A stretch of DNA of 64,000 bases from Lacticaseibacillus thailandensis DSM 22698 = JCM 13996 (lineage in GTDB: Bacteria > Bacillota > Bacilli > Lactobacillales > Lactobacillaceae), in NCBI RefSeq assembly GCF_001312865.1, contig NZ_BBER01000004.1:62001-126000 (forward strand), read 5' to 3'. The position numbers and the translations under genes are program-made. The notes below the pieces were generated by a model that worked only from the letters and a program-made list of their open reading frames with translations, was not told the DNA's origin and did not search any database. This document shows positions 1 through 8,864 of this stretch, in pieces (the first letter of the stretch is position 1; every line of letters starts with the position of its first letter).

Positions 1-208
1 CCTGATCCAGGATGATTGCTGCCCCCGCTGCCCACCAGGGACCAAAGTAGTAGCCCATTAAGGCCGTCGCAATGAACGCCGGGCTGACTTTCAAAAACTC
101 GGTCCCAATCGAGAACCGGGCGAGCACCAATTCCAGCGCCATCAGTAGCGCCAAGAACACCATCGACCGCGTATTCAAACGTGGCGAACGAAAACTAAAT
201 ATTTGCAT
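1..208 (-). CDS. folT: Folate-family ECF transporter S component (partial, 5' end only)
   Basis: Substrate-binding membrane subunit that would bind folate and dock on the shared ECF AAT module. Only the first 69 residues are in the window; the rest lies beyond base 1. The sequence shows a short basic start ([15 protein letters not shown]) followed by hydrophobic segments with the family feature [19 protein letters not shown]. The start at 208 has GGAGA eight bases upstream, and that SD lies in a small hairpin. The gene follows a tetrahydrofolate riboswitch on the same strand, which independently points to folate. What is seen is the segment and the riboswitch; folate specificity is inferred from both. 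Confidence 0.85.
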   Translation of the reverse strand, partial: MQIFSFRSPRLNTRSMVFLALLMALELVLARFSIGTEFLKVSPAFIATALMGYYFGPWWAAGAAIILDQ

Positions 209-216
209 TGTAGCCA

Positions 217-230
217 TCTCCTTGTGGAGA
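217..230 (-). promoter_or_regulatory. SD-sequestering hairpin in the folT leader
   Basis: TCTCC, a four-base loop and GGAGA form a perfect 5-bp hairpin whose 3' arm is the folT Shine-Dalgarno sequence. It suggests that the upstream riboswitch acts on translation initiation. No clear intrinsic terminator with a U-run was seen between the riboswitch and folT. Confidence 0.6.
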
Positions 231-340
231 CGCCTAAGGGCAGACCACGCTGCATTGACCAATAGGCCAACACGCGACGCTAATACAACTCGCCGCACAC
301 CGACACGGTACGGAATGGGTGTGACGTAGCCCAATCTAAG

Positions 341-440
341 ACGAATGCGGTGCATACATCGCGCTCTACCCCACGGTAGCGGCTTCGTCCGGTGTTCACA
401 TTCCGTTCCACCAGCACTTAACGCGTATGTACCTACTCCT
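341..440 (-). promoter_or_regulatory. Tetrahydrofolate (THF) riboswitch
   Basis: Read on the minus strand, the element starts with GGAGTAGGTACATACGCG and contains the hallmark GCGTTAAGTG, then GGAACGGAATGT, ACACCGGACGAAGC, a GCGCG block and a closing strand GTATGCACCGC that pairs back to the first stem. These are the conserved blocks of the folT-associated THF riboswitch class of Firmicutes. It lies about 130 bases upstream of a folT-like gene on the same strand, the usual context. Confidence 0.9.
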
Positions 441-490
441 TATTTTTTTGTAAGTTGAGTACTTACTGCCTAAGCGTAACATGGTCCCCA

Positions 491-1231
491 CTAAGCTGGC
501 AAGGGTGCCCAAGTAATTTCCGCAATCGCGTTGACCTGGTCGCCGGTAGAAATACGGTGCAACGTCGTTGGCGTCGCGGCATCCACCACGTGCCGGAAAG
601 CCGCCGTCGTCACGTCGTCTGGCCCCACTTCCTGTTCGTACTTAATGTTGACGCTAGTCGGCCGGTAATGGCGCAACCAGTCGGTACCCAGGCTGTCGCA
701 CATCCAGTCAAAGTAGTGGACGTTATTGACGTGCCCGTTAAAATCGATGTCAAAGTAGCGGACGCGGTAGTCCCGACTACCATCCGCCGCATCGAATTTA
801 GCTACCCGCGGTAACCGCTCAACTTTGGCACTCTTGACTGCCCCCGTAGGCGCGGCCACCGCTTCAATGATCGGCATCATCTTACGCTTGGTTAGGTCAA
901 ACATTACCCAGGTGCTGTGAATTTCGGCTAGCGTATGCCCATCCTGATCGTCGAGCCCATAAGTACGGTAGCACAATAGCCGGTTGTAAGACGTGGCCTC
1001 CGTCCAGACGTGCAACTGCTCGTCCACGCGGGGCAGCCGCTCAATTGTCATCTGATTTTGGGTAATCACCCAGCCCGCACCATATTTAGCTAAGCCGGCC
1101 ACCCCGACCCCTAATTGGTCAAGTTGGTGTTCAGACACCAGCATCATAATGTTAACGGCGTCGGCAACGCTAATGTCCCCGTTGGCAGTGCCCATGAAGA
1201 ACGGTACCTGATAATCCTCTGAATAACGCAA
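491..1231 (-). CDS. Acyl-ACP thioesterase (FatA-like)
   Basis: Hydrolyses acyl-ACP to release free fatty acids in the cytoplasm; 246 residues, the usual length of the bacterial acyl-ACP thioesterase family (tandem hot-dog folds). Visible family features are the N-terminal hot-dog helix region near SEHQLDQLG, the segment WVITQNQMTIERLPR, and in the second half RYFDIDFNGHVNNVHYFDWM, which contains the catalytic D-x-N-x-H motif (DFNGH). The start is a TTG preceded by a strong AGGAGG seven bases away. It begins 20 bases after the rsmI stop, so it is probably the last gene of the rsmI transcript. Confidence 0.9.
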   Translation of the reverse strand: MRYSEDYQVPFFMGTANGDISVADAVNIMMLVSEHQLDQLGVGVAGLAKYGAGWVITQNQMTIERLPRVDEQLHVWTEATSYNRLLCYRTYGLDDQDGHTLAEIHSTWVMFDLTKRKMMPIIEAVAAPTGAVKSAKVERLPRVAKFDAADGSRDYRVRYFDIDFNGHVNNVHYFDWMCDSLGTDWLRHYRPTSVNIKYEQEVGPDDVTTAAFRHVVDAATPTTLHRISTGDQVNAIAEITWAPLPA

Positions 1232-1251
1232 ACAATACCCTCCTTGATTAC

Positions 1252-2117
1252 CTAGTGAATATCATGAAATTCATTATAAACGGACTGCCGGGTCCGCCCC
1301 AGGCGCTTAGCCACTTGCTTGATGGCGGCGTTTGGAGCTAACCCACCGTCAATCGCGGCTTGTACTTGCTCCGTGACCGTGCCGGTCGCTTGCGGAGCAC
1401 TAACAGGTAGCTGCCCATCACCAGGAGCGATGAGAATCACGTACTCACCGCGCGGATTAGCCGCCACCGCTTGCAATTCACCCAGCGTGCCCCGGTTAAA
1501 CTCCTCAAATTTTTTTGGTTAATTCCCGCGCCACGACCGCTTGCCGCTCATCACCGAACACCTGCGCCATTGTGGTTAGCGTTTTGCCCAACCGGTGCGG
1601 TGCCTCGTAAAAAATGAGCGTGGTTGGGTGGTGTACCCAATTAGTCAACGTGGCAGCCTGTTCAGTGACTTTACGCGGTAAAAAGCCGTAAAACGTGAAC
1701 GGCTGGGGGGCCAATCCCGAAGCAATTAGCGCCGTTAACCCGGCATTCGGCCCGGGGAGCGGCACCACGGGAATTCCCGCCTGGGTGGCCGCGGCCACCA
1801 GCTCCGTCCCCGGGTCGCTAATGGACGGCATGCCCGCATCACTGACCTGCGCAATGTTGGTGCCCGCACGCAACTTTTCCAGAAGCTCGGGAATACGCTG
1901 CTGCGTATTGTGCTCATGAAAACTGATCTGCCGGGTCTCGATGTCAAAGTGGCTCAACAACTGGCCGGTATGGCGCGTATCTTCGGCCGCAATCAGATCT
2001 ACCGACCGCAACGTATCAATGGCGCGCACCGTCATATCGTCGAGGTTACCAATCGGCGTAGGTACTAGGAACAGCGTCCCCGTATCGTGTTGCGCAAAGC
2101 TTTTTTTGCACCTGCAT
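1252..2117 (-). CDS. rsmI: 16S rRNA 2'-O-ribose C1402 methyltransferase RsmI (two frame breaks)
   Basis: SAM-dependent tetrapyrrole-methylase-fold enzyme that methylates C1402 in the ribosomal decoding centre. Visible features: LFLVPTPIGNLDDMTVRA at the N-terminus, EDTRHTGQLL, SDAGMPSISDPG, and PLPGPNAGLTALIASGL; the C-terminal part ends with a helix-turn-helix-like AIKQVAKRLGRTRQSVYNEF. The start ATG at 2117 has AAGGAG six bases upstream. The reading frame breaks twice, at A7 runs near 2101-2107 and 1511-1517; each becomes continuous if the run is six A. The merged product is 287 residues, the normal length. It follows yabA in the conserved replication-linked block. Confidence 0.9.
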
Positions 2118-2198
2118 AACTGACTCCTTCTAACAAAAATGGGCTTGGACCCAAACACACCGTCACGGCGCACCGCCCGTACCCACAGCCTAATGCCA

Positions 2199-2564
2199 TC
2201 ACTTATTGCTACGCTCATTATCAGCGTCCGCATAAATTACCGCGGAGCAAAATGCACACGGTTCACCGTTCAACCGCCGTGAACCGTACTGGAACGAACA
2301 CACGTGATAGCCCTCATTATAGATTTTCTCCAGGTTTTGCTTGGACTTCGATAAGCCACCCTTTGTGGCAGGCTGCTTGGGGGTCCCGTCCGGTTCGGTC
2401 AGCTCTTGGAGTCGGTCGCGGAGGTGCTCATTTTCAATCTTTAATTCGGCGTTTTGTTCCATCACCGCAGTAAAGTCTTCGCGCAGGTCTGCCAGCCTTT
2501 GCGTCAACGTTGCGGCGGTATTCGCCGCTTGCTGAAATTCTTCAAACACATCCCGATCCGCCAT
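2199..2564 (-). CDS. yabA: Replication initiation control protein YabA
   Basis: Negative regulator of chromosome replication initiation that bridges DnaA and the sliding clamp DnaN. The 121-residue protein has an N-terminal coiled-coil (about residues 5-55, leucine/glutamate rich) and a C-terminal zinc-binding segment with the H-C-...-C-x-x-C arrangement (YHVCSFQYG ... EPCAFC). Length and architecture match the family. It starts eight bases after the holB stop and is followed by rsmI, as in other lactobacilli. Confidence 0.93.
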   Translation of the reverse strand: MADRDVFEEFQQAANTAATLTQRLADLREDFTAVMEQNAELKIENEHLRDRLQELTEPDGTPKQPATKGGLSKSKQNLEKIYNEGYHVCSFQYGSRRLNGEPCAFCSAVIYADADNERSNK

Positions 2565-2571
2565 TGCTGAC

Positions 2572-3550
2572 TTACCCCCGTAAAATTAGTAATACCATTT
2601 GTTCCATATTTGCCTGAAAATTAACGTTACTCTCAATCTGGGCCGCCGCGTTCAGTACGATTTGCATGCCAGCGGCGACTGTGGCCCCCGGCAATGTAGC
2701 AAGCTTGGCAACACCGGCATCTTGTTTGAACACCGCCGCCTCTGCACCGTAACAACGATTAATGGCTTCCGAGTAGCTAAAGCCAACAAGCGCACAAACT
2801 GGCGTTGGCTATCGCGGTCCGGGCACGCTTTAACCACATCCGTTTGTATAAACGGGAAGGCCAATTCGTCGTGTGCAGCTAACCGTGCCACCAGTTGCAA
2901 CATGACGTGAATCCGTTTAGCCACGTCTTCGTCATTGGCTAACGCCACCCCATCATCAACCGAAACCGTCATCCGGGCCACCACGCCGGCACGGCTCGCC
3001 GCCACCCCGGCTTTGACTAACTGGGCCTCAACGTCTCTACGCCGCGGAGCCGGAAACTGGATGACCTGGGCCCGCGACAACACCGTTGGTAGTAACCCAT
3101 TGCGGTTGGTGGTCGTCAGAATGATCAACATCCCTGGGTACGGTTCCTCAAAAAAACTTGAGTAAGCTATTCGCCGCGGCGGCGGTCATCCGGTCCGCAT
3201 CTTCAATGATGAACACACGCCGATTGCCTTCAACCCCTGACTTACTCATCTCTGCCTTCAAGCCACGCACAGCATCAGCTTTCACCGTCGTGCCCTCCGG
3301 CCGAATGGTGAGCACATCAGTATGGTTCCCCGTCAGCACCCGTTGGCACTCAGCGCATTCGCCACAGGGTTGTCCCCCCTGTAGGTTAGTACAAAAAAAG
3401 GCGCTGGGCTAGCCATCGTGCCAGTGCGTTGGGGCCACTACCTCGGGGGCCGACAAACACGTACGCCTGTGATAACCGGTCGTGCTGAATCACGTTTTGA
3501 AATTGCTGTACCAGTCCCGGTTGCAACTGGTTGATCTCTGCCGTTGCCAT
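2572..3550 (-). CDS. holB: DNA polymerase III delta' subunit (three frame breaks)
   Basis: Clamp-loader subunit. The merged product of about 325 residues has the RarA/DnaX-type fold: a Walker-like GPRGSGPNALARWLA near residue 35 (degenerate, as usual for delta'), zinc cysteines in CTNLQGGQPCGECAEC, FIIEDADRMTAAAANSLLKFFEEP and TTTNRNGLLPTVLSRAQ. The frame breaks at A7 runs near 3393-3399 and 3150-3156 (both continuous with six A) and once more in the C-terminal third near 2775, after which the frame runs LVGFSYSEAINRCYGAEAA to the stop at 2572. The ATG overlaps the darA stop (TAATG). Essential in bacteria, so true inactivation is unlikely. Confidence 0.88.
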
Positions 3551-3878
3551 TAGAACTGGTGGAAGGACTCAACTGGCATCACGAAGACGGTTGCCCCGCC
3601 CACTTGCACCTCAATGGGGTACGACTGGCCGGCTTCCGCCGTTTCCACGTTCATGATTGGCGGCGTCATAAACTGTTCCCGCGTTTCACCGTTGTCCTTA
3701 ATGATATCGAGCACTTCGTCGACCCGTTCGTCTTCAATACCGACGATAAACGTTGTGTTACCAGCCTTTAAGAAACCGCCGGTGGTACTCAGCTTCGTAG
3801 CCCGCACGTTGCGTCTACAAACGCCGCACTGAGATTAGTTGCATCCTTATCCTGCACAATTGCCAAAATTAACTTCAT
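3550..3878 (-). CDS. darA: Cyclic-di-AMP receptor DarA/PstA-like (one frame break)
   Basis: PII-like trimeric cytosolic protein of the YaaQ/DUF970 family that binds c-di-AMP. The merged 109-residue product begins MKLILAIVQDKDATNLSAAF and continues VRATKLSTTGGFLKAGNTTF, which carries the phosphate-binding TGGFL loop typical of the family. The break near 3812 is repaired by one extra A (GCAACG to GCAAACG). The gene lies between tmk and holB as in Bacillus and lactobacilli, and its stop overlaps the holB start. Confidence 0.9.
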
Positions 3879-3899
3879 GGTTTTCCCCCTCAGCCCTAA

Positions 3900-4547
3900 T
3901 TATTCCTGCCAGTAATTGACGAGATATTGCTGCAGTACCGCTAGCGTGTCGGCACAAACTTGGTCCAGTGCCTGGGTCGCATCGATGGTCTTGATTCGCT
4001 GCGGATTAGCCGCTGCCAACTTTAGGTACGCTGTCCGCACCCGGTCGTGGAAACTCTCCGTTTCCTGGTCGAGTCGGTCGTATTGTGTATCCCGACGGTG
4101 CGCATTAATTCGCGCTAAGCCAACACTGGCCGGCACGTCTAGGTAAACCGTTAAGTCCGGTTTGAGGCCCTCCGTTGCAAAATCGTTAAGGGCGGCAACG
4201 GCTGCCTCGCCAATACCGCGGCCAGCACCCTGGTAGGCGATGGAGCTATCCACAAAGCGGTCACAAATTACGACTTTACCCGCTGCCAACGCTGGCCGAA
4301 TTTTCTCGACTAAGTGTTGTCGACGCGACGCCGCGTACAAAATGGCCTCCGTCCGGGGATCCATCTCGGTATTATCCGGGTCCAAAATTAGGTCCCGGAT
4401 GCGTTCGGAAATTCGGGCCCCACCAGGCTCGCGGGTTTCCACCAACGGCACGCGCAGGTGCGCAGCTAACGCGGGCACTACCCGCAGCAGAACGCTGTCC
4501 TTTCCCGCACCATCGGGTCCCTCAAATGTGATAAATACACCAGTCAC
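3900..4547 (-). CDS. tmk: Thymidylate kinase
   Basis: Phosphorylates dTMP to dTDP. I chose a GTG start at 4547 because AGGGG lies eight bases upstream and the product then begins VTGVFITFEGPDGAGKD as in other Tmk proteins; a longer ATG-started frame exists but lacks a good SD. The 215 residues show the P-loop, the DR-loop ETREPGGARISERIRDLI, the CDRFVDSSIAYQGAGRG motif and a LID region. The residue after the P-loop lysine is aspartate (GKDS), where serine or threonine normally coordinates magnesium; the following S might substitute. It is the second gene of the block and sits directly upstream of darA. Confidence 0.92.
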   Translation of the reverse strand: MTGVFITFEGPDGAGKDSVLLRVVPALAAHLRVPLVETREPGGARISERIRDLILDPDNTEMDPRTEAILYAASRRQHLVEKIRPALAAGKVVICDRFVDSSIAYQGAGRGIGEAAVAALNDFATEGLKPDLTVYLDVPASVGLARINAHRRDTQYDRLDQETESFHDRVRTAYLKLAAANPQRIKTIDATQALDQVCADTLAVLQQYLVNYWQE

Positions 4548-4660
4548 GTCAACAACCCCTTTGTCGCCTATTCTACTGTAATTAGCCAATCAGGGCAAAG
4601 CCGCACGGGGACCCGGGGGAGTAGCGGAGCCTACCAAATCGGGCACGAGAGAAACATTAA

Positions 4661-4692
4661 AAATAAAAAAAGCAGGCTGGTTAGCCTGCTTG
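4661..4692 (-). terminator. Rho-independent terminator after yaaL
   Basis: On the minus strand AGCAGGCT-loop-AGCCTGCT is followed by a T7 run and further T-rich sequence. It lies directly after the yaaL stop, between yaaL and tmk, so recR-yaaL and tmk-darA-holB may be partly separate transcripts. Confidence 0.85.
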
Positions 4693-4700
4693 AAAGGATT

Positions 4701-4974
4701 CTAGCGCAACTGCTTGCGCTCCAAATTGTACCGCACCGAAAAATCCTCGACCTGTTGGCCCGAAACCTTACGGGTGCGCGCTTGGCGGTGCAGGAAGTCA
4801 AACAGCCCCTCCTGCAGTTCCACCTGCGCTTGTTGCCGCAGATCTGTAGCCCCCTCAGTCGAATTATTCAAAATCTTGTGGGCCCGCGCACTCTGGTCGC
4901 GTACCGCGTAAATCAATTCCAGTAATTCTGCGTCGTGCTGCAACTTAGCGCTGGTTTTTTTTGCGTCCAAACAT
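4701..4974 (-). CDS. yaaL: YaaL family protein, DUF2508 (one frame break)
   Basis: Small cytosolic protein of unknown function that is almost always next to recR. The real start is probably ATG at 4974 with AGGGG upstream, giving MFGRKKTSAKLQHDAELLE; this requires the A8 run at about 4955-4962 to be seven A. The merged product is 90 residues, mostly helical and charged (LLELIYAVRDQSARAHKI, FDFLHRQARTRKVSG), the usual length. It lies 10 bases after the recR stop. Confidence 0.85.
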
Positions 4975-4984
4975 TCCACTACCC

Positions 4985-5584
4985 CTATAATTCCGTCCGG
5001 CCCTCGACGGCCTTCATCAACGTCATTTGATCGGCATACTCGATATCACTACCAACGGCCAGCCCGTGAGCCAGCCGGGTCACCTTGATGCCCGCTGGTT
5101 TGATCAGGCGTGCTAGGTAGGAGGCGGTGGCCTCCCCCTCAGGTGTCGCGTTCGTAGCAACGATCACCTCGTGCACCTCATCGTTGTTTTGTAACCGCCG
5201 GATCAGGCTGGTGATGTTAATATCATCGGGACCTAACCCTTCAATCGGTGACAACACCCCGTGCAGGACGTGGTACAGACCGTGATATTCATTCATTCGG
5301 TCAATACTCATGACGTCCTTGACTTGCTCCACCACTAAAATGGTGCCCCGGTCACGCGACTTATCCGTGCAAATCGCACAGGGGTCCACGTCGGTGATGT
5401 TGCCACAAACCGAACAGTAGTGTAACTGCTCCTTAGCGTTAACTAACGCATCGGCAAAGGTGTGTACGTCCTCTTTGTCCATATCAATGGTATAAAAAGC
5501 CAGGCGCGTCGCAGTTTTTTCGCCCACGCCCGGCAACTTCATGTAGCTATCGATTAGCTTCGCAATTGGATCTGGATATTGCAT
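4985..5584 (-). CDS. recR: Recombination mediator RecR
   Basis: Ring-forming protein of the RecFOR pathway that loads RecA on gapped DNA. The intact 199-residue product shows the helix-hairpin-helix ([21 protein letters not shown]), the four-cysteine zinc finger (CSVCGN ... CAIC), and the Toprim domain from about residue 80 ([15 protein letters not shown]). Length matches the family. It follows ybaB by 9 bases and precedes yaaL, the usual order. Confidence 0.97.
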   Translation of the reverse strand: MQYPDPIAKLIDSYMKLPGVGEKTATRLAFYTIDMDKEDVHTFADALVNAKEQLHYCSVCGNITDVDPCAICTDKSRDRGTILVVEQVKDVMSIDRMNEYHGLYHVLHGVLSPIEGLGPDDINITSLIRRLQNNDEVHEVIVATNATPEGEATASYLARLIKPAGIKVTRLAHGLAVGSDIEYADQMTLMKAVEGRTEL

Positions 5585-5609
5585 ATTCTCTCCCTAACTT
5601 AGCCAACAA

Positions 5610-5935
5610 CTAAAACGGCAGTCCCTGCGTGTACTTACCATCTTGGCCTGGGTGGTCTGCTCAATTTGGGCCAACGCGTTGTTGACTGCTTCCAGCACCA
5701 GGTCCGACAACATGTCCGGATCATCGGGGTCAATGGCCTCGGGGTTAATGTTCAAACCCGTCATCTTCCGGTCACCGGTAAAGTCAGCTTGTACCAAGTC
5801 CTGGGCGCTCTTGCCCGTAAAGGTGGTCTTGTTGATTTCATCCTGCGTGCTGGTCATTTCCTTCTGCAACTTCTGCATCTGCTTCATCATGCCCTGCATG
5901 TTGCCCATGTTGCCCATACGACCCATATTTGCCAT
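5610..5935 (-). CDS. ybaB: YbaB/EbfC nucleoid-associated protein (one frame break)
   Basis: DNA-binding homodimer that sits next to dnaX-recR in most bacteria. The sequence starts MANMGRMGNMGNMQGMMKQM and has the family core FTGDRKMTGLNINPEAIDPDD. The uninterrupted frame runs into an unrelated tail near 5635; adding one G (ATGGTAAG to ATGGGTAAG) restores the expected end QAKMGKYTQGLPF and a stop at 5610, giving 108 residues. A GGAG-like SD precedes the ATG. Confidence 0.92.
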
Positions 5936-6284
5936 TACGATAAACTCCTTATTATTTTCATTATTGTTGATAACGATGTTGGTACTGAACGCCTTTTCGG
6001 GGAATGTGATACGGATTCAGTGTGGCCAAAGCCAAGCTGATTAGACACGCCTGCCAAAAAGAAGTATTGAAACGAGCTCCGCCCCACAGAAAGCTGCCGC
6101 GTAAGGTGACCAAGTCAAAAGGCCAAACCCGGGCCTTTCAGGCATCACGCCCACTAGAAAATGGTTGAAACGAGCTACGCGGGCCAGAAAGCTATCGCGT
6201 ATGGCACTTAACCATCAAGCCAAAAACCGGCCTTCATGGTTAAGTGCCATACGCTACCGCTTTCTAAGCGGCCCGCTCCGCTCT
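5936..6284. repeat. Intergenic repeat region with long imperfect palindrome between dnaX and ybaB
   Basis: No gene was seen in these 349 bases. Two related copies of a motif beginning TTGAAACGAGCT and containing AGAAAGCT..CGCGTA start near 6068 and 6165. The second copy is the left arm of a palindrome: 18 bp are perfect (6198-6215 with 6236-6253), and pairing continues outwards imperfectly to about 6167 and 6286, touching the dnaX stop. The first copy carries a shorter hairpin (AAAGGCC/GGCCTTT, 6117-6141) with T4 on the minus strand. The region may terminate the dnaX transcript or be a dispersed intergenic repeat. Confidence 0.7.
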
Positions 6285-8069
6285 CTAATCCCCCTTCACC
6301 GTGACATTATCACTCCCAAAAATATCCGTCAACGTCTCGACGGCCTTATCCTCAGCGCTCGCTTGAGCGTCCACCTTGGCTGCTTCCTCATCCGCTGGTG
6401 CCGCCGACGACTCCGCCCCAGCTGACGTCGCTGCTGCACTCGCCTGCCGCTTCTTGAAGCCAACTTCCTTGATGAACCGTTGCCGCACCACCGGCCACTG
6501 CGCCTTTTCAATCAACACGACCTGCTCGTCATGGTGCAGGAACTGCTTTAACGAATCCTCAACTTCTTTGAGGAGTACCGCATCATTCTGTACCCGCTCA
6601 ACCATAATGTCGTAATCAAAGCTGATAATCACGCCGTCAGGACTAGCCGCTACCGGCTCACTGATGTTCATCATGGCCTTCCGCCGGTCCGTTAACTTGT
6701 TCAGCACATCGGGCCAAACGCTCCGCAGCGCCGCCAAGTCATCCTTGGTGGCCTTCCCCAAAATCGGGTAAATGGCGTGCGTGTTGACTTCGCCATGCTT
6801 CCGGCTGCGGTTCGGTTGCGCCGCCGCCCGCCGTGGCGCGGCTTTGGTGCCACCATGGGCGGACAACTGCTTGACCGTCTTACTCAGCTCCGCCACCGTT
6901 GACCGCAGTTCATCCACTTCCGCTGCAGTGGTAGCCGTTGCCGCCGGCTGCTTCGTTGGCACCGCGTCCGCATCCGTGTCCGGCGTGGCCGGTTGTGTCA
7001 ACTGCACTGTGGCCACCTGCAAATATAACTCCGGCTGATTGGTCAGCCGCAACTGCTGCTGGGTCCGGTTCAACGTGTTAACTACGTGAAACAGCCACTG
7101 CGCATCGAGTGATTTAGCCAACTGCTTAAACTCATCACCCGCCAGCGCTAACTCCCCGGAATCTACCAGCTCTGGGGCTGACTGGTAAACCAGCAGGTCG
7201 CGCGCATACGCAATCAGGTCGTCAATCAGCCGTGCCGGATCTTTACCGGCCGCCAGTACGTCACGCACCACCGTTAACCCGGCAGCCACGTTGCCCTGGC
7301 GCACATCAGCAAGGTATTGACCTAACTCCTGCTCCGTCACGGCACCGGTCACGTCCTGCGCCGCTTCGAGACTAACGTGGTTCTCACTAAAATTGAGGAC
7401 CTGGTCCAGAATCGACAGGGCGTCACGCATACCACCTTCAGCGGCCCGTGCAATCACGGCCAGCGCTTCGGGATCGTAAGTGATTTGCTTATCATCCAAA
7501 ATATCGCCCAAGTGGTGCTCGATATCGTGCATGGTGATCCGCCGAAAATCGAACCGCTGCGTGCGCGAGATGATGGTTGCCGGAATCTTGTTGGGCTCCG
7601 TGGTAGCCAAAATGAACACCACGTGGGCCGGTGGTTCCTCCAACGTCTTCAATAACGCGTTAAACGCACCGGTGGACAACATGTGCACTTCATCGATGAT
7701 GTACACTTTGACCCGGGCCTCGGCGGGCGCATACTTGGCCTTATCCCGAATGTCGCGGATCTCATCCACACCATTATTGCTGGCAGCATCGATTTCAATC
7801 ACGTCTGGTTGGCTTCCTTGGTTGATAGCCGTGCAGATGGCACAAGTGTTATCCGGCTCGCCGTCCTCGACGTGCAAACAGTTCAGGGCCTTCGCCAAAA
7901 TTTTGGCCACACTAGTCTTACCGGTACCCCGCGGGCCCGTAAACAGGTAGGCGTGACTGGTCTGCCCAGTGGCAACCGCGTTTTTGAGTGTCTGGGTGAT
8001 TGCCTCCTGGCCGACCACTTGGGTAAAGGTCTGGGGCCGCCATACCCGGTATAATGCTTGATAACTCAC
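6285..8069 (-). CDS. dnaX: DNA polymerase III gamma/tau subunit
   Basis: Clamp-loader ATPase and organiser of the replisome. The intact 594-residue product has the AAA+ module: Walker A GPRGTGKTS near residue 45, zinc cysteines in CLHVEDGEPDNTCAICTAI, Walker B YIIDEVHML and SRC-like SRTQRFDFR. It then has the gamma/tau domain III and a long, Ala/Thr-rich linker (about 370-430) before the tau-like C-terminus. No slippery A-run that would suggest programmed frameshifting was noticed. It lies upstream of ybaB-recR. Confidence 0.97.
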   Translation of the reverse strand: MSYQALYRVWRPQTFTQVVGQEAITQTLKNAVATGQTSHAYLFTGPRGTGKTSVAKILAKALNCLHVEDGEPDNTCAICTAINQGSQPDVIEIDAASNNGVDEIRDIRDKAKYAPAEARVKVYIIDEVHMLSTGAFNALLKTLEEPPAHVVFILATTEPNKIPATIISRTQRFDFRRITMHDIEHHLGDILDDKQITYDPEALAVIARAAEGGMRDALSILDQVLNFSENHVSLEAAQDVTGAVTEQELGQYLADVRQGNVAAGLTVVRDVLAAGKDPARLIDDLIAYARDLLVYQSAPELVDSGELALAGDEFKQLAKSLDAQWLFHVVNTLNRTQQQLRLTNQPELYLQVATVQLTQPATPDTDADAVPTKQPAATATTAAEVDELRSTVAELSKTVKQLSAHGGTKAAPRRAAAQPNRSRKHGEVNTHAIYPILGKATKDDLAALRSVWPDVLNKLTDRRKAMMNISEPVAASPDGVIISFDYDIMVERVQNDAVLLKEVEDSLKQFLHHDEQVVLIEKAQWPVVRQRFIKEVGFKKRQASAAATSAGAESSAAPADEEAAKVDAQASAEDKAVETLTDIFGSDNVTVKGD

Positions 8070-8209
8070 GTGTGGTCATCCTTTCTGTACTAATAAACTA
8101 AGGTTAATTCTACCATAGATGGCGAGCGTTTTACCGGTACTTGCTGAATGGTCAGTGTATGCAAAAAGGGCCGGAACGATGTCCGACCCCACTCAATATC
8201 ATAATAACA

Positions 8210-8300
8210 AAAGGCACATGGTGAACCAACCTTAGTGCTGCTTCCTTCCGGACCTGACACGATTCGGAAAGCCGCCATTGCCTTCAGGCCTTTCGGCACT
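8210..8300 (-). ncRNA. ffs: Small (4.5S-type) signal recognition particle RNA
   Basis: The minus strand carries the universally conserved SRP domain IV sequence GTCAGGTCCGGAAGGAAGCA followed by GCACTAAGG. Flanking GTGCC/GGCAC arms (8295-8299 and 8213-8217) close the outer stem. The RNA binds Ffh and targets nascent membrane proteins. Its place between tadA and dnaX is the standard arrangement in Bacilli. The exact ends are estimated. Confidence 0.93.
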
Positions 8301-8343
8301 GTTTATTATACACAGTCCAGTTACGTTTGGCCAGACCCGGATT

Positions 8344-8853
8344 TTAAACCGCCGGGTGCGCGTCCGTATCGACCTTGGCGGCTTTTTGCTTGGCCCGGAT
8401 ACCCCGGAAAAAGCGCGTGAGCATCGCACTCGACTCCGCCTGGAAGATACCGCCAACTGAACCGACCTGGTGGTTAAACCGACTATCGGTCAACAGGTTG
8501 ACCAGCGTACCGGCCGCCCCGGCTTTAGGATCTGGCGCACCCCAATAGCAAATCCGTACCCGGCTGTTGATCATCGCACCCGCGCACATCGGACACGGCT
8601 CGAGGGTGACGTACAGGTCACAATCTTCTAGCCGCCATGAATGCCGCACCATGCACGCCTCACGAATCGCCATCATTTCTGCGTGGTGGGTTCCATCCTG
8701 CGTGTGTTCACGCATGTTGTGCCCGCGACCAATCACCTGGCCGTTGTACACCACGACCGCACCAATCGGTACCTCACCGATGGCCTCGGCTTTAGCGGCT
8801 TCCCCCAGTGCGACCTTCATGAATCCTTCAATTTCTTCACGTGTGGCTGTCAT
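8344..8853 (-). CDS. tadA: tRNA adenosine(34) deaminase TadA
   Basis: Converts A34 to inosine in tRNA-Arg(ACG). The 169-residue product has the cytidine/deoxycytidylate deaminase zinc site: HAE (in GTHHAEMMAIREAC, about residue 56) with the proton-shuttling glutamate, and PCPMCAGAM (about residue 87). VPIGAVVV and the C-terminal FFRGIRAKQK are also typical. It is followed by the SRP RNA and dnaX on the same strand. Confidence 0.96.
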   Translation of the reverse strand: MTATREEIEGFMKVALGEAAKAEAIGEVPIGAVVVYNGQVIGRGHNMREHTQDGTHHAEMMAIREACMVRHSWRLEDCDLYVTLEPCPMCAGAMINSRVRICYWGAPDPKAGAAGTLVNLLTDSRFNHQVGSVGGIFQAESSAMLTRFFRGIRAKQKAAKVDTDAHPAV

Positions 8854-8864
8854 GCCGCGTCCTC

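Noticed and set aside
8090-8299. Minus-strand frame over the SRP RNA
   Set aside because: It runs through the conserved SRP domain IV sequence, so the coding potential is accidental.
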